In this document: positions 1 to 11,966 of the stretch, one piece after another
Layout: the number at the start of each line of letters is the position of its first letter
How positions within the stretch are numbered: position 1 is the first letter of the stretch
NCBI RefSeq assembly: GCF_006337105.1
Contig: NZ_CP040871.1
Location: 992,001 to 1,056,000 of the forward strand
Direction of reading: 5' to 3'
From: Thermomonas aquatica
GTDB lineage: Bacteria; Pseudomonadota; Gammaproteobacteria; Xanthomonadales; Xanthomonadaceae
DNA length: 64,000 nt
Program-made: the position numbers and the translations under genes
Notes under the pieces: model-generated
The model's database searches: none
What the model saw: the letters and a program-made list of their open reading frames with translations, nothing else
What the model was told of the DNA's origin: nothing

Positions 1-319
1 GCGCCTTGATGCGGCCGTGGTAGCGGTAGCCCGAGCGGTCGAACGCGACCTTCTCGATGCCCGCGGCCTTGGCGCGCTCGGCGATCACCTGGCCGACCTT
101 GGCGGCGGCTTCGGCGTTCTTGCCGTTCTTCAGGCCGGCCATCACGTCGGCCTCGACGGTGGCGGCCGAAGCCAGCACCTTGGCGCCGTCGGCGGTGAAC
201 AGCTGGGCGTACAGGTGCTGGCCGGTGCGCAGCACGGTCAGGCGCGGCACGCCGAGGTTGCGGATGTGCGCGCGGGTGGACTTGGCGCGGCGCAGGCGGG
301 CGTTGTTCTTGATGCTCAT
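1..319 (-). CDS. rplR: 50S ribosomal protein uL18 (partial, cut by window edge)
   Basis: uL18 binds 5S rRNA together with uL5 and bL25 in the large subunit. The ATG at 319 opens a frame starting [12 protein letters not shown], and 106 full codons are visible before the window edge. Family members are about 117 residues, so roughly the last ten are missing. It lies 44 nt after rplF and belongs to the spc cluster. Confidence 0.93.
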   Translation of the reverse strand, partial: MSIKNNARLRRAKSTRAHIRNLGVPRLTVLRTGQHLYAQLFTADGAKVLASAATVEADVMAGLKNGKNAEAAAKVGQVIAERAKAAGIEKVAFDRSGYRYHGRIKA

Positions 320-363
320 GGTCTGGTTCCTCGAAGCTGAAAGCGCGTGCATCCCGGACGGGA

Positions 364-891
364 TTACGCCTTCTTGGCTTCCTTGCGGATGATGACTTCG
401 CCGGCGTACTTCACGCCCTTGCCCTTGTAAGGCTCCGGCGGACGGTAGCCACGGATCTTGGCGGCGACTTCGCCGACGCGCTGCTTGTCGGCACCGGTGA
501 CCACGATCTCGGTCTGGGTCGGGGTGGCGATGGTGATGCCTTCCGGCGCCACGAACAGCACCGGGTGCGAGAACCCGAGCGACAGGTTCAGGTCCTTGCC
601 CTGCATGGCGGCACGGTAACCGACGCCGACCAGCTCGAGCTTGCGCTCGAAGCCTTCGGACACGCCCTTCACCATGTTGGCGACGATCGCGCGCAGGGTG
701 CCGGTCAGCGGCACCAGCGAGGCGTCGTTGGCGGACAGCAGCGCGCTGCCGTCTTCGATCTTGACTTCGATGCCGGCCGGCTTCGGCACGCTCAGGGCGC
801 CCTTCGGGCCCTTGACGCTGATCGAATCCGACTGGACGTTGAGCTCGACGCCCTTGGCGAGGGCAACCGGCTTCTTGGCAACTCGGGACAT
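364..891 (-). CDS. rplF: 50S ribosomal protein uL6
   Basis: uL6 is a two-domain protein of the large subunit, near the sarcin-ricin loop and the factor-binding site. The 175-residue frame begins [14 protein letters not shown] at the ATG at 891. An upstream in-frame start at 930 would run into rpsH, so it is rejected. The family C-terminal signature ([13 protein letters not shown]) is intact. It follows rpsH by 13 nt in the spc cluster. Confidence 0.97.
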   Translation of the reverse strand: MSRVAKKPVALAKGVELNVQSDSISVKGPKGALSVPKPAGIEVKIEDGSALLSANDASLVPLTGTLRAIVANMVKGVSEGFERKLELVGVGYRAAMQGKDLNLSLGFSHPVLFVAPEGITIATPTQTEIVVTGADKQRVGEVAAKIRGYRPPEPYKGKGVKYAGEVIIRKEAKKA

Positions 892-904
892 GGTCGTTAC
901 TCCC

Positions 905-1300
905 TTAGGCCACGATGCACAGGACTTCACCGCCGACGCCCTGCTGGCGCGCCTGCGAGTCGGTCATGATGCCCTTGGAGGTGGAAATGATGGCGACGCC
1001 CAGGCCGTTGAGGACCTTCGGCAGCGCGTCCTTGCCGCGGTAGTTGCGCAGGCCCGAGCGCGACACGCGCTTCAGGGTCTCGATCACCGGCTTGCCCTCG
1101 TAGTACTTCAGGGCGATCTCGAGTTCGGCCTTGGCGCCGAGCTGGGTGACGCGCGCGTCGGCGATGTAGCCCTCGCCCTTGAGGACGTTGGCGATCGCGA
1201 CCTTGGTCTTGGAGGACGGCATCTTCACCGTCTGCTTGCCGACGGCCGCCGCATTCTTGATGCGGACCAGCATGTCGGCGATGGGATCAGTCATGCTCAT
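905..1300 (-). CDS. rpsH: 30S ribosomal protein uS8
   Basis: uS8 binds the central domain of 16S rRNA and in E. coli represses the spc operon translationally. The 131-residue frame starts [14 protein letters not shown] at 1300, with an AGGAA ribosome site upstream. The ATG at 1294 is a second possible start. The family C-terminus (STSKGIMTD...GGEVLCIVA) is complete. A 179-nt structured spacer separates it from rpsN, unusual in an otherwise tightly packed cluster. Confidence 0.96.
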   Translation of the reverse strand: MSMTDPIADMLVRIKNAAAVGKQTVKMPSSKTKVAIANVLKGEGYIADARVTQLGAKAELEIALKYYEGKPVIETLKRVSRSGLRNYRGKDALPKVLNGLGVAIISTSKGIMTDSQARQQGVGGEVLCIVA

Positions 1301-1479
1301 GGAAGGTTCCTGATGAGTAGCACCGATATCCGCTTTCGCGAAAATCTGTCTTGGTTGTGGACGCCGGAGCGGATGATCCGCACGACGCTTGTCTCGGCCG
1401 AAGGCCCGCATCGCTGCGGGCCCCGGTCAATCCTGCCGATTCGAAGGCGGGAAGCCACCTAGTATGGCAGGGTTTTCGC
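1301..1479 (-). promoter_or_regulatory. structured spacer between rpsN and rpsH
   Basis: No gene is visible in these 179 nt. They contain a perfect 8-bp hairpin with a TCGC loop at 1403-1422 (GGCCCGCA / TGCGGGCC) and a GCGGA/TCCGC hairpin nearer rpsH. Neighbouring genes are spaced by only a few nt. This could be a processing or S8-type control site, but the function is inference. Confidence 0.4.
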
Positions 1480-1785
1480 TTACCAGCTAGCCTTGCGCAG
1501 GCCCGGCACGTCGCCGTTCATCGTCGCCTTGCGCAGCGCGTTGCGGCCCAGGCCGAACTTGCTGTACACGGCGCGCGGGCGGCCGGTCAGGACGCAGCGG
1601 GTGGTCTGGCGGCTGGGCGAGGAATCGCGCGGCAGCTTCTGCAGCTTGACCGCCGCCTCCATCTTCTCCTCGTAGGACGCGTCCTGGCTGGAGATGATCT
1701 TCTTCAGCGCGTCGCGCTTGGCGCCGTGCTGCTTGGCAAGCTTGGCGCGCTTGGCCTCGCGGTTCACCATCGAAGTCTTGGCCAT
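1480..1785 (-). CDS. rpsN: 30S ribosomal protein uS14 (zinc-free type)
   Basis: uS14 sits in the head of the small subunit. At 101 residues with only one cysteine and no CxxC pairs, it is the long C-minus form that needs no zinc. The start [15 protein letters not shown] at the ATG at 1785 is chosen because it begins the conserved N-terminus and leaves a 10-nt gap after rplE. Confidence 0.97.
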   Translation of the reverse strand: MAKTSMVNREAKRAKLAKQHGAKRDALKKIISSQDASYEEKMEAAVKLQKLPRDSSPSRQTTRCVLTGRPRAVYSKFGLGRNALRKATMNGDVPGLRKASW

Positions 1786-1795
1786 CTGTCTTGCC

Positions 1796-2338
1796 TCAGT
1801 TGCGGAACGGGAAGCGGAAGGCCTCGAGCAGGGCCTTGGCCTCGGCATCGGTCTTCGCGGTGGTGGTGATGGCGATATCCATGCCGCGCATCGCGTCGAC
1901 GGCGTCGAAGTCGATTTCCGGGAAGATGATCTGTTCCTTCACGCCCATGTTGTAGTTGCCGCGGCCATCGAACGAACGACCCGACACGCCGCGGAAGTCA
2001 CGCACGCGCGGCAGCGAGATGTTGATCAGGCGGTCGAGGAACTCGTACATCTTGGCGCGGCGCAGGGTCACCTTGGCGCCGATCGGCCAGCCGTCGCGGA
2101 TCTTGAACGACGCCACCGAGACGCGCGATTTGGTGACCTGCGGCTTCTGGCCGGAGATCTTGGCCATGTCGGCCACCGCGTTCTCGAGGATCTTCTTGTT
2201 GGTCGCCGCCTCGCCCACGCCCATGTTCAGGGTGATCTTGGTCAGCTTCGGCACTTCCATCGGATTGGTGTAGCCGAACTGCTTCATCAGCTTCGGCACC
2301 ACTTCGTCCTTGTAGAACTTTTCCAGACGGGTATTCAT
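1796..2338 (-). CDS. rplE: 50S ribosomal protein uL5
   Basis: uL5 binds 5S rRNA in the central protuberance and contacts the small-subunit head. The 180-residue frame starts [17 protein letters not shown] and ends in the family signature RFPFRN. It starts 2 nt after rplX. In E. coli the mRNA around the start of this gene carries the S8 repressor site; that was not tested here. Confidence 0.98.
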   Translation of the reverse strand: MNTRLEKFYKDEVVPKLMKQFGYTNPMEVPKLTKITLNMGVGEAATNKKILENAVADMAKISGQKPQVTKSRVSVASFKIRDGWPIGAKVTLRRAKMYEFLDRLINISLPRVRDFRGVSGRSFDGRGNYNMGVKEQIIFPEIDFDAVDAMRGMDIAITTTAKTDAEAKALLEAFRFPFRN

Positions 2339-2340
2339 GG

Positions 2341-2655
2341 TCAGATCGCCTCACCGTTGGAGCGGAACACGCGCAGGCGCTTTCCATTCTCCAGGATCTT
2401 GGTGGCAACGCGCTCGCCCTTGCCCGTCGCCGGGTTGAGCAGCATCACGTTGGAAATGTGGATCGACGCCTCGCGCTCGATCAGCCCGCCGGGCTGGCCG
2501 GCTTGCGGGTTCGGCTTGGTGGCGCGCTTGACCAGGTTCAGGTTGGAGACGTACACGCGCTCGCCATCGACGCGCAGCACTTCGCCGGTCTGACCCTTGA
2601 TCTTCTTGTTGCCGGTGGTGACGACCACCTGGTCGCCCTTCTTGATGCGGTTCAT
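2341..2655 (-). CDS. rplX: 50S ribosomal protein uL24
   Basis: uL24 is an early assembly protein that initiates 50S folding near the exit tunnel. The frame is 104 residues ([24 protein letters not shown]...) with an N-terminal KOW motif at about residues 4-30. It lies 15 nt after rplN and 2 nt before rplE. Confidence 0.97.
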   Translation of the reverse strand: MNRIKKGDQVVVTTGNKKIKGQTGEVLRVDGERVYVSNLNLVKRATKPNPQAGQPGGLIEREASIHISNVMLLNPATGKGERVATKILENGKRLRVFRSNGEAI

Positions 2656-2670
2656 GTCTTGGTCCTCAGC

Positions 2671-3039
2671 TCACAGCACTTCGGGGGCGAGCGAGACGAT
2701 CTTCATGAACTTCTCGGAGCGCAGTTCGCGCGTCACCGGCCCGAAGATGCGGGTGCCGATCGGTTCATGCTTGTTGTTGAGCAGCACGGCGGCGTTGCCG
2801 TCGAAGCGGATCAGCGAACCGTCGGCGCGGCGCACACCCTTGCGGGTACGGACCACAACGGCGTCGTAGACGTCGCCCTTCTTCACCTTGCCGCGCGGGA
2901 TCGCGTCCTTCACCGACACCTTGATGATGTCGCCGATGCCGGCGTAACGGCGCTTGGAGCCGCCGAGCACCTTGATGCACATCAGCTCCTTGGCACCGGA
3001 GTTGTCGGCGACGTCGAGAAAGCTCTGCATCTGGATCAT
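2671..3039 (-). CDS. rplN: 50S ribosomal protein uL14
   Basis: uL14 forms part of an intersubunit bridge with 16S rRNA. The 122-residue frame ([21 protein letters not shown]...) has the usual family length and its central signature [20 protein letters not shown]. It follows rpsQ by 12 nt. Confidence 0.98.
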   Translation of the reverse strand: MIQMQSFLDVADNSGAKELMCIKVLGGSKRRYAGIGDIIKVSVKDAIPRGKVKKGDVYDAVVVRTRKGVRRADGSLIRFDGNAAVLLNNKHEPIGTRIFGPVTRELRSEKFMKIVSLAPEVL

Positions 3040-3051
3040 GGCTGTCTCTCC

Positions 3052-3315
3052 TTACTCGGCCGCACGCGCGAGGATTTCCACCACGCGCCAGTTCTTGGTC
3101 TTGGACATCGGCGCGCACTCGGCGATGCGCACGACATCGCCTTCGTTGCAGGCGTTGTCGGCGTCGTGCGCGTGGAGCTTGGTCGAGCGGCGCAGGTACT
3201 TGCCGTACAGGGCGTGCTTGACCTGGCGCTCGACGAGCACGGTCACGGTCTTGTCCATCTTGTTGCTGACGACGCGGCCATCGACCGTGTGCAGCTTCTT
3301 GGTTTGTTCAGTCAT
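3052..3315 (-). CDS. rpsQ: 30S ribosomal protein uS17
   Basis: uS17 is an OB-fold protein that binds the 5' domain of 16S rRNA. The 87-residue frame starts [23 protein letters not shown] and contains the expected [20 protein letters not shown] signature. It is separated by 12 nt from both rpmC and rplN. Confidence 0.97.
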   Translation of the reverse strand: MTEQTKKLHTVDGRVVSNKMDKTVTVLVERQVKHALYGKYLRRSTKLHAHDADNACNEGDVVRIAECAPMSKTKNWRVVEILARAAE

Positions 3316-3327
3316 TTCGGCTGTCCC

Positions 3328-3513
3328 TTACTTCTTCGCACCGAGCAGCGTGTTGACGCGAGCGATCTCGCGGCGCACGCGGCGGGCTTCGTGGGTCTTG
3401 GCGAGCTGACCGGTGGCCTTCTGCATGCGCAGCGCGAAGCGCTCCTTCTGCAGCTCGACCAGGTGGGCCTGGAGCTCGTCCGCCGACTTCTGACGCAGTT
3501 GCTTGAGTTCCAT
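3328..3513 (-). CDS. rpmC: 50S ribosomal protein uL29
   Basis: uL29 is a small helical-hairpin protein by the polypeptide exit tunnel, part of the docking area for SRP and trigger factor. It has 61 residues ([18 protein letters not shown]...), typical of the family. Its ATG shares one base with the rplP stop (TGATG), which suggests coupled translation. Confidence 0.97.
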   Translation of the reverse strand: MELKQLRQKSADELQAHLVELQKERFALRMQKATGQLAKTHEARRVRREIARVNTLLGAKK

Positions 3514-3926
3514 CAGCGCACCGTCCGGGTCACGAAAGTGGTGGTGACCGAGAGCTTGGCGGCGGCCAGGCGGAACGCCTCGCGCGCCGTCGATTCGTCG
3601 ACGCCCTCGATTTCATAGATCATGCGGCCCGGCTTGATCTGGGCCACCCAGTACTCCACGTTGCCCTTGCCGGCGCCCATGCGCACTTCGATCGGCTTCT
3701 TGGTGATCGGCTTGTCGGGGAACACGCGGATCCACATCTTGCCGCCACGCTTCACGTAACGGCTGATGGAACGGCGCGCGGCCTCGATCTGGCGCGCGGT
3801 CAGCTGGCCGTGCGCGGTCGCCTTCAGGCCGAACTCGCCGAAGCTGACGGCGTTGCCGCTCCAGCTCAGGCCGTCGTTGCGGCCCTTGAACATCTTGCGG
3901 TATTTGGTTCGCTTGGGTTGCAACAT
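3513..3926 (-). CDS. rplP: 50S ribosomal protein uL16
   Basis: uL16 lies next to the A-site tRNA in the peptidyl-transferase region. The 137-residue frame ([17 protein letters not shown]...) has the conserved RQIEAARR and [12 protein letters not shown] motifs. Arg81, hydroxylated by RoxA in E. coli, lies in this second conserved block. It is 3 nt downstream of rpsC. Confidence 0.98.
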   Translation of the reverse strand: MLQPKRTKYRKMFKGRNDGLSWSGNAVSFGEFGLKATAHGQLTARQIEAARRSISRYVKRGGKMWIRVFPDKPITKKPIEVRMGAGKGNVEYWVAQIKPGRMIYEIEGVDESTAREAFRLAAAKLSVTTTFVTRTVR

Positions 3927-3929
3927 GAC

Positions 3930-4670
3930 TTAGTCCCTCGCTTCACGATCGCGGCGCGGGCCGCGCGGACGTTCGCGGTCGCCACGATCATTGCGGTCGT
4001 TGCGCGGCGTGTCGTCCTGCTTTTCCTGGCCGACCTGGGAGAAATCGAAGATCTCGCCCTTGTAGACCCACACCTTGATGCCGATGATCCCGTAGGTGGT
4101 CTTCGCCTCGGCAAAGCCGTAGTCGATGTCCGCACGCAGGGTGTGCAGCGGCACGCGGCCTTCGCGGTACCACTCCGAACGGGCGATTTCCGCGCCGTTC
4201 AAGCGGCCGCCGACGTTGACCTTGATGCCCAGCGCGCCGAGGCGCATCGCGTTGCCGACCGCGCGCTTCATCGCGCGGCGGAACATGATGCGGCGCTCCA
4301 GCTGCTGCGCGATCGACTCGGCGACCAGCTGCGCGTCCAGCTCGGGCTTGCGCACTTCGGTGACGTTGATGTGCGCCGGGACGCCCATCACGTCGCTCAC
4401 TTCCTTGCGCAGCTTCTCGATGTCCTCGCCGCGCTTGCCGATCACCACGCCCGGGCGGGCGGTGTGGATCGTCACGCGGGCGTTGTTCGCCGGACGCTCG
4501 ATCAGGATCTTGCTGATGCCGGCCTGGGCCAGCTTCTTGCGCAGCATCTCGCGGACCTTGAGGTCGGCGGCGAGGAACTCGGCGAAGTGCTTCTTGCCGG
4601 CGAACCACTTGGAATTCCAGTCCTTGGCGATGCCCAGGCGGATGCCGATCGGATTGACTTTATGACCCAT
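3930..4670 (-). CDS. rpsC: 30S ribosomal protein uS3
   Basis: uS3 lines the mRNA entry channel and takes part in the mRNA helicase activity of the ribosome. The 246-residue protein has an N-terminal KH domain ([14 protein letters not shown], about residues 76-90). Its C-terminal tail is rich in Arg and Asp (about residues 222-246). It lies 2 nt after rplV. Confidence 0.97.
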   Translation of the reverse strand: MGHKVNPIGIRLGIAKDWNSKWFAGKKHFAEFLAADLKVREMLRKKLAQAGISKILIERPANNARVTIHTARPGVVIGKRGEDIEKLRKEVSDVMGVPAHINVTEVRKPELDAQLVAESIAQQLERRIMFRRAMKRAVGNAMRLGALGIKVNVGGRLNGAEIARSEWYREGRVPLHTLRADIDYGFAEAKTTYGIIGIKVWVYKGEIFDFSQVGQEKQDDTPRNDRNDRGDRERPRGPRRDREARD

Positions 4671-4672
4671 GA

Positions 4673-5014
4673 TTACTTGCCCTCGCCCACGACCACGGTG
4701 ATGTGGCTGGTGCGCTTGGTGATGCGCGTGCCACGGCCCTTCGCACGCGCCATGAAGCGCTTCAGCGAGGGACCTTCATCGACCATGATGGTCTTGACCT
4801 TGAGTGCGTCGACGTCGGCGCCGTTGTTGTTCTCGGCGTTGGCGATGGCGGACTCCACGACCTTGCGGATCATGGTGGCGGCCTTCTTGTCCGAGAACTT
4901 CAGCAGGTTGACGGCGCGTTCGGCAGACAGGCCGCGCACCTGGTCGGCGACCAGGCGGGCCTTCTGGGCGGAGATGCGCGCGCTGCGCAGGATTGCTTTC
5001 GCTTCCATGGTCAT
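4673..5014 (-). CDS. rplV: 50S ribosomal protein uL22
   Basis: uL22 lines the exit tunnel with an extended beta hairpin, where macrolide-resistance mutations occur in other bacteria. The frame is 113 residues ([22 protein letters not shown]...). The hairpin region ([23 protein letters not shown]) is complete. The second ATG at 5008 is an alternative start. Confidence 0.97.
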   Translation of the reverse strand: MTMEAKAILRSARISAQKARLVADQVRGLSAERAVNLLKFSDKKAATMIRKVVESAIANAENNNGADVDALKVKTIMVDEGPSLKRFMARAKGRGTRITKRTSHITVVVGEGK

Positions 5015-5018
5015 CTCC

Positions 5019-5288
5019 TTACTTGCCCGACTTCTTGTCGCCGCCGTGACCCTTGAAGGTACGGGTCAGGGCGAACTCGCCGAGCTTGTGGCCAACCATG
5101 TTCTCGTTGACCAGCACCGGGATGTGGTTCTTGCCATTGTGGATGGCGATGGTGAAGCCGATCATTTCCGGCAACACGGTCGAACGACGCGACCAGGTCT
5201 TGATCGGCTTCTTGCTGCCGCCCGCGGCCTCCACCTTCTTCTGCAGGTGGTGGTCGATGAACGGGCCTTTCTTGAGTGAACGTGCCAT
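5019..5288 (-). CDS. rpsS: 30S ribosomal protein uS19
   Basis: uS19 sits in the head of the small subunit, forms a complex with uS13 and contacts the A-site finger. The 89-residue frame starts [20 protein letters not shown] and carries the family signature [23 protein letters not shown]. It lies 6 nt after rplB and 4 nt before rplV. Confidence 0.98.
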   Translation of the reverse strand: MARSLKKGPFIDHHLQKKVEAAGGSKKPIKTWSRRSTVLPEMIGFTIAIHNGKNHIPVLVNENMVGHKLGEFALTRTFKGHGGDKKSGK

Positions 5289-5294
5289 TGCCGA

Positions 5295-6122
5295 TTAGCT
5301 CCTGCGGTCGCGCACGATGAACTGCTGGGTGCGCTTGTTCTTGCGGGTCTTGTAACCCTTGGTCGGCACGCCCCACGGGGTGACCGGATGCGGATTACCC
5401 TGGCCAGCCTTCGCCTCGCCACCGCCGTGCGGGTGGTCGACCGGGTTCATGGCGGCGCCGCGGACGGTCGGCTTGACGCCGCGCCAACGCTTGGCACCGG
5501 CCTTGCCCAGCTTCTCGAGGTTGTGCTCGTCGTTGCCGACTTCGCCGATGGTGGCGCGGCAGTCGGCCGGCACCTTGCGCATCTCGCCCGAACGCAGGCG
5601 CAGCATCGCGTAGATGCCCTCGCGCGCGACCAGCTGGACGCCGGCGCCGGCGGCACGCGCGATCTGCGCGCCCTTGCCCGGCTTCATCTCGATGCAGTGC
5701 ACGGTGGAACCGACCGGGATGTTGCGCAGCGGCAGGGTGTTGCCGGCCTTGATCGGCGCATCACGGCCCGCGATCACCTGGTCGCCGGCCTTGAGGCCCT
5801 TCGGCGCGATGATGTAGCGGCGCTCGCCGTCGACATAGCACAGCAACGCGATGTGCGCGGTGCGGTTCGGGTCGTACTCGATGCGCTCGACGCGCGCGGG
5901 AATGCCTTCCTTGTCGCGCTTGAAGTCGATGATGCGGTAATGCTGCTTGTGCCCGCCGCCGATGTGGCGGGTGGTGATGCGGCCGTGGTGGTTGCGGCCG
6001 CCGCTGTTGCTCTGCTTCTCGACCAGCGCGGCGTGCGGCGAGCCCTTGTGCAGGCCCGGCGTCACCACGCGAACCATCGAACGACGGCCGGGCGAGGTGG
6101 GTTTGAATGTCATCAATGCCAT
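5295..6122 (-). CDS. rplB: 50S ribosomal protein uL2
   Basis: uL2 is among the most conserved ribosomal proteins and is needed for subunit association and peptidyl-transferase activity. The 275-residue protein starts [20 protein letters not shown]. It retains the family motif [18 protein letters not shown] near residue 225, which contains the conserved histidine. It follows rplW by 10 nt. Confidence 0.99.
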   Translation of the reverse strand: MALMTFKPTSPGRRSMVRVVTPGLHKGSPHAALVEKQSNSGGRNHHGRITTRHIGGGHKQHYRIIDFKRDKEGIPARVERIEYDPNRTAHIALLCYVDGERRYIIAPKGLKAGDQVIAGRDAPIKAGNTLPLRNIPVGSTVHCIEMKPGKGAQIARAAGAGVQLVAREGIYAMLRLRSGEMRKVPADCRATIGEVGNDEHNLEKLGKAGAKRWRGVKPTVRGAAMNPVDHPHGGGEAKAGQGNPHPVTPWGVPTKGYKTRKNKRTQQFIVRDRRS

Positions 6123-6132
6123 GGGTCGTTCC

Positions 6133-6432
6133 TCAGGCCGAGGCCGTCATCACGTCGATCGACTGGCCTTCGGCCAGCGTGACGTACGCCTTCTTCCAGT
6201 CGTTGCGGCGACCCTGGCGATTCTTGAAGGCCTTGGACTTGCCCTTCACGTTCACCACGTTCACTGCTTGGACCTTGACGTCGAAGATCTTTTCCACGGC
6301 GGCCTTCACGTCGGCCTTGGTGGCGGTCTTCGCGATTTCAAAGACGTATTGGTTGGAGACTTCCTGCAGGCGCGCGGTCTTTTCCGACACGCGCGGCGCA
6401 CGAATCACTTCGTAAACATTGGCGGTGCTCAT
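6133..6432 (-). CDS. rplW: 50S ribosomal protein uL23
   Basis: uL23 is a docking site for trigger factor and SRP at the tunnel exit. I chose the ATG at 6432 ([19 protein letters not shown], 99 residues). It gives a 4-nt ATGA overlap with the rplD stop and has GAGGAG at good spacing. A GTG at 6441 is in frame but lies inside rplD and has no better ribosome site. Confidence 0.95.
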   Translation of the reverse strand: MSTANVYEVIRAPRVSEKTARLQEVSNQYVFEIAKTATKADVKAAVEKIFDVKVQAVNVVNVKGKSKAFKNRQGRRNDWKKAYVTLAEGQSIDVMTASA

Positions 6433-7031
6433 GCCAGCCACTCCTCGATCTTCTTCACGGCGTCGGAGGTGATGACGACGGTGTCGGCACCGACCAGCGC
6501 GACCGGGTCCAGACCCTGCACGTCGCGGACCTGCACGTACGGCAGGTTGCGGGCGGACAGGTACAGGTTCTCGGAGGCGTCCTCGGTCACGATCAGCGGA
6601 CGCTGGCCGACCTTCAGTTCGCCCAGCTTGGACACCAGGCCCGAGGTCTTCGGCGCTTCGACGTCGAAGCCTTCGACCACGGTGATCCGGCCCTGGCGGT
6701 TCAGCTCGGACAGGATCGCGGCGATCGCCGCGCGGTACATCTTGCGGTTGACCTTCTGCGCGAAGCTGCGCGGCTTGGCCGCGAAGGTCACGCCGCCGCC
6801 GACGAAGATCGGGGCCGTCAGCGCGCCGTGACGCGCACCGCCGCCCTTCTGCTTCTTCGACTTCTTGGTGGTGCCGTTGACTTCCGAACGGGTCTTCTGC
6901 GCCTTGGTGCCGGCGCGACCGGCGTTGCGATAAGCAACGACCACCTGGTGGACCAGGTCTTCGCTGAACTCGCGGCCGAACACGGCGTCGGACACCGACA
7001 GCGTCTTACCGTTGGTGATGTTCAATTCCAT
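6429..7031 (-). CDS. rplD: 50S ribosomal protein uL4
   Basis: uL4 helps form the tunnel constriction. In E. coli it also represses the S10 operon through the leader RNA. The 200-residue frame ([19 protein letters not shown]...) carries the extended loop ([23 protein letters not shown]) that reaches the tunnel. It starts 2 nt after rplC and overlaps rplW by 4 nt. Confidence 0.98.
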   Translation of the reverse strand: MELNITNGKTLSVSDAVFGREFSEDLVHQVVVAYRNAGRAGTKAQKTRSEVNGTTKKSKKQKGGGARHGALTAPIFVGGGVTFAAKPRSFAQKVNRKMYRAAIAAILSELNRQGRITVVEGFDVEAPKTSGLVSKLGELKVGQRPLIVTEDASENLYLSARNLPYVQVRDVQGLDPVALVGADTVVITSDAVKKIEEWLA

Positions 7032-7033
7032 GA

Positions 7034-7690
7034 TCAGACTCCCTTGCTCGTCGGGCGCACGATCACGTCGCCGCCCGGCGCACCCGGGACCGCGCCGCGC
7101 ACGGCGATCAGGCCGCGCTCGGCGTCGACCTTCACGACCTGCAGGTTCTGCGTGGTCTGGGTGACATCGCCCATGTGGCCGGACATCTTCTTGCCCGGGA
7201 ACACGCGGCCCGGCGTCTGGCGCTGGCCGATCGAACCCGGCGAGCGGTGCGACAGCGAGTTACCGTGGGTCGCATCGCCCATGGTGAAGTTCCAGCGCTT
7301 GATCGTGCCCTGGAAGCCCTTGCCCTTGGTCACGCCCTGGACGTCGACGATCTGGCCTTCGCTGAAGATATCGGCCTTGATCTCGCCGCCCACTTCATAG
7401 CCACCGATCTGGTCGGCTTCCACGCGCAGTTCCCACAGGCCGCGGCCCGCTTCCACCTTAGCCTTGGCCAGGTGGCCGGTGGCCGGCTTGTTCAACAGCG
7501 AGGCGCGCTTCACGCCGGCGGTCACCTGCAGGGCGGAGTAGCCGTCGGTCTCGACGGTCTTCACCTGGGTGATGCGGTTCGGGGTTGCCTCGATCAGGGT
7601 CACCGGGATGGACTTGCCGTCCTCGGTGAACATGCGGCTCATGCCGGCCTTGCGACCGACGATGCCGAGCGAATACTTCTTCGCGCTCAT
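7034..7690 (-). CDS. rplC: 50S ribosomal protein uL3
   Basis: uL3 is an early assembly protein with a long loop that reaches the peptidyl-transferase centre. The 218-residue frame starts [21 protein letters not shown]. It keeps the loop signature [20 protein letters not shown]; the Gln of GQRQTPG corresponds to the residue methylated by PrmB in E. coli. It is 11 nt downstream of rpsJ. Confidence 0.98.
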   Translation of the reverse strand: MSAKKYSLGIVGRKAGMSRMFTEDGKSIPVTLIEATPNRITQVKTVETDGYSALQVTAGVKRASLLNKPATGHLAKAKVEAGRGLWELRVEADQIGGYEVGGEIKADIFSEGQIVDVQGVTKGKGFQGTIKRWNFTMGDATHGNSLSHRSPGSIGQRQTPGRVFPGKKMSGHMGDVTQTTQNLQVVKVDAERGLIAVRGAVPGAPGGDVIVRPTSKGV

Positions 7691-7701
7691 CGTTTAAGTC
7701 C

Positions 7702-8013
<312 letters not shown>

Positions 8014-8303
8014 GGGAGGAATCCTTCGTATCTAAAGAGCGACAGGTGCGGCGGCTGGGTGCGCCGTACCCCGTGGAAACAACGGTCTTGCAGTGCAGCG
8101 GATGAAACAAAAGGCGGGCCGGTTGCCCGGTCCGCCAGTGCGGGAATCCATGAACGCGCCGAAAGGCCCCGCCGAAGTGCTCCGGAAAGCTCCGGAACGG
8201 ACGAGGCCTTGCCACGCGACATCTCCCTGTCTGGCGAACACGAGGCGCGTCCTGCGCCTCTTTTCGCGGTTCGCGGCAACTCACATCGCCGCGAAGGTCT
8301 TGC

Positions 8304-8333
8304 ATTCTAGCGGAAGCCATCCCGCATGCGCAA
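8304..8333 (-). promoter_or_regulatory. predicted sigma70 promoter of the S10 cluster
   Basis: On the minus strand a -35-like TTGCGC (8328-8333) is followed after 18 nt by the -10 box TAGAAT (8304-8309). This puts the start of transcription near 8297, about 280 nt before rpsJ. Confidence 0.55.
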
Positions 8334-8369
8334 GCCCGAATTCACATTCTTTCTGCAATTCCCGGGTGA

Positions 8370-8396
8370 CTGGATGGCCGGTCGCCCGGCCACCAG
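8370..8396 (-). terminator. hairpin after tuf copy 1
   Basis: A 7-bp GC-rich stem (TGGCCGG/CCGGCCA, loop GCGA) is extended by CTGG/CCAG with one bulged base. It begins 13 nt after the tuf stop codon. There is no U-tract on the minus strand, so it may protect the mRNA end or act with Rho rather than terminate on its own. Confidence 0.4.
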
Positions 8397-8409
8397 ATAA
8401 CCCATTGAA

Positions 8410-9600
8410 TTACTTGATGATCTTGGCGACGACGCCGGCGCCGACGGTACGGCCGCCTTCGCGGATCGCGAAGCGCAGGCCATCGTCCATCGCCACCGGG
8501 TTGATCAGCGACACCACCATCTTCACGTTGTCGCCCGGCATCACCATCTCCACGCCTTCCGGCAGGGTCACCGCACCGGTGATGTCGGTCGTGCGGAAGT
8601 AGAACTGCGGGCGGTAGCCCTTGAAGAACGGCGTGTGACGGCCGCCCTCGTCCTTCGACAGCACGTACACCTCGGCCTCGAAGTCGGTGTGCGGGGTGAT
8701 CGAACCCGGCTTGCACAGCACCTGGCCGCGCTCCACGTCGTCGCGCTTGGTGCCGCGCAGCAGCAGGCCCGCGTTGTCGCCCGCCTGGCCCTGGTCCAGC
8801 AGCTTGCGGAACATTTCCACGCCGGTCACCGTGGTCTTCTGGGTCGGGCGGATGCCGACGATCTCGATTTCATCGCCGACCTTGATGATGCCGCGCTCGA
8901 TGCGGCCCGTCACCACGGTGCCGCGGCCCGAGATCGAGAACACGTCTTCCACCGGCATCAGGAACGGCTTGTCGATGTCGCGCTCCGGCTCCGGAATCCA
9001 GGTGTCCAGCGCGTCCACCAGCTTGATGATCGACGGCACGCCGATCTCCGACTGGTCGCCTTCCAGCGCCATGCGCGCCGAACCCGAGATGATCGGGGTG
9101 TCGTCGCCCGGGAACTCGTACTTGCTCAGCAGCTCGCGGACTTCCATCTCCACCAGCTCCAGCAGCTCGGCGTCGTCCACCATGTCCGCCTTGTTCAGGT
9201 AGACCACGATGTACGGCACGCCCACCTGGCGCGACAGCAGGATGTGCTCGCGGGTCTGCGGCATCGGGCCGTCGGCCGCCGAGCACACCAGGATCGCGCC
9301 GTCCATCTGCGCCGCACCCGTGATCATGTTCTTCACGTAGTCGGCGTGGCCCGGGCAGTCCACGTGCGCATAGTGGCGGTTCGGGGACTCGTATTCCACG
9401 TGCGCCGTCGAGATCGTGATGCCGCGCGCCTTCTCTTCCGGCGCCGCGTCGATCGAACCGTAGTCCTTGAACTCGCCGCCGAAACGCTCCGCGCCCACCT
9501 TCGTCAGCGCCGCCGTCAGCGTCGTCTTGCCGTGGTCCACGTGGCCAATCGTGCCCACGTTCACGTGGGGCTTGGTGCGCTCGAACTTACCCTTTGCCAT
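8410..9600 (-). CDS. tuf: elongation factor Tu, copy 1
   Basis: EF-Tu carries aminoacyl-tRNA to the ribosomal A site as a GTP complex. The 396-residue protein has the P-loop GHVDHGKT (19-26), the DCPGHADY switch-II motif and an NKAD base-recognition motif. It closes the rpsL-rpsG-fusA-tuf operon, 66 nt after fusA. The second copy at 25731-26921 encodes the same protein residue for residue, which points to gene conversion. Confidence 0.99.
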   Translation of the reverse strand: MAKGKFERTKPHVNVGTIGHVDHGKTTLTAALTKVGAERFGGEFKDYGSIDAAPEEKARGITISTAHVEYESPNRHYAHVDCPGHADYVKNMITGAAQMDGAILVCSAADGPMPQTREHILLSRQVGVPYIVVYLNKADMVDDAELLELVEMEVRELLSKYEFPGDDTPIISGSARMALEGDQSEIGVPSIIKLVDALDTWIPEPERDIDKPFLMPVEDVFSISGRGTVVTGRIERGIIKVGDEIEIVGIRPTQKTTVTGVEMFRKLLDQGQAGDNAGLLLRGTKRDDVERGQVLCKPGSITPHTDFEAEVYVLSKDEGGRHTPFFKGYRPQFYFRTTDITGAVTLPEGVEMVMPGDNVKMVVSLINPVAMDDGLRFAIREGGRTVGAGVVAKIIK

Positions 9601-9628
9601 TTTGGTTCACCTTGCTTGTCGTATGTGC

Positions 9629-9654
9629 CCGGCGGCAGCCGTGGTTGCCGCCGG
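9629..9654 (-). other. hairpin between fusA and tuf
   Basis: A perfect 9-bp stem (CCGGCGGCA/TGCCGCCGG) with an 8-nt loop fills most of the 66-nt spacer between fusA and tuf. No U-tract follows it on the minus strand. It may set the higher tuf expression by protecting mRNA or marking a processing point; this is inference. Confidence 0.4.
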
Positions 9655-9666
9655 AATGTTGATTGG

Positions 9667-11784
<2,118 letters not shown>

Positions 11785-11966
11785 GGTGATCTCTCGATTT
11801 GGTTCCGTCGAAACGGAGTGTGGGAACCGGCTTTTTTCAGCGGATTCCGGATGGCCGATGGCCGCCTTGCGGCGGCCGTCGGTCTGGTTGCGGGATGCCT
11901 TCTGCAAGGCATCCCGCGTGGCGCTTGTCGCTTGCGCCCTGCGGGCTCACGGGCCCGCGCCGACAG
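11785..11966 (-). other. hairpin-rich spacer between rpsG and fusA
   Basis: This 182-nt spacer has no gene. It contains a perfect 12-bp stem with loop CTGC (11890-11917), a 7-bp GGCCGCC/GGCGGCC stem with loop TTGC (11860-11877), and a GGCGC/GCGCC stem (11920-11938). None has a U-tract on the minus strand. They may be mRNA stabilisers or processing sites between a ribosomal protein gene and a factor gene. Confidence 0.45.

Larger units (their letters stand above)
8014..8409 (-). promoter_or_regulatory. tuf/rpsJ intergenic region: S10-operon leader
   Basis: These 396 nt hold no gene. On the minus strand they read as a hairpin after tuf (8370-8396), then the rpsJ promoter, then a leader of about 280 nt. 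The leader carries a 7-bp GAGGCGC/GCGCCTC hairpin with a GTCCT loop (8242-8260). A near copy of that hairpin lies before rpsL. By analogy with E. coli the leader may be the target of uL4, but no L4-type structure was proved. Confidence 0.6.
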
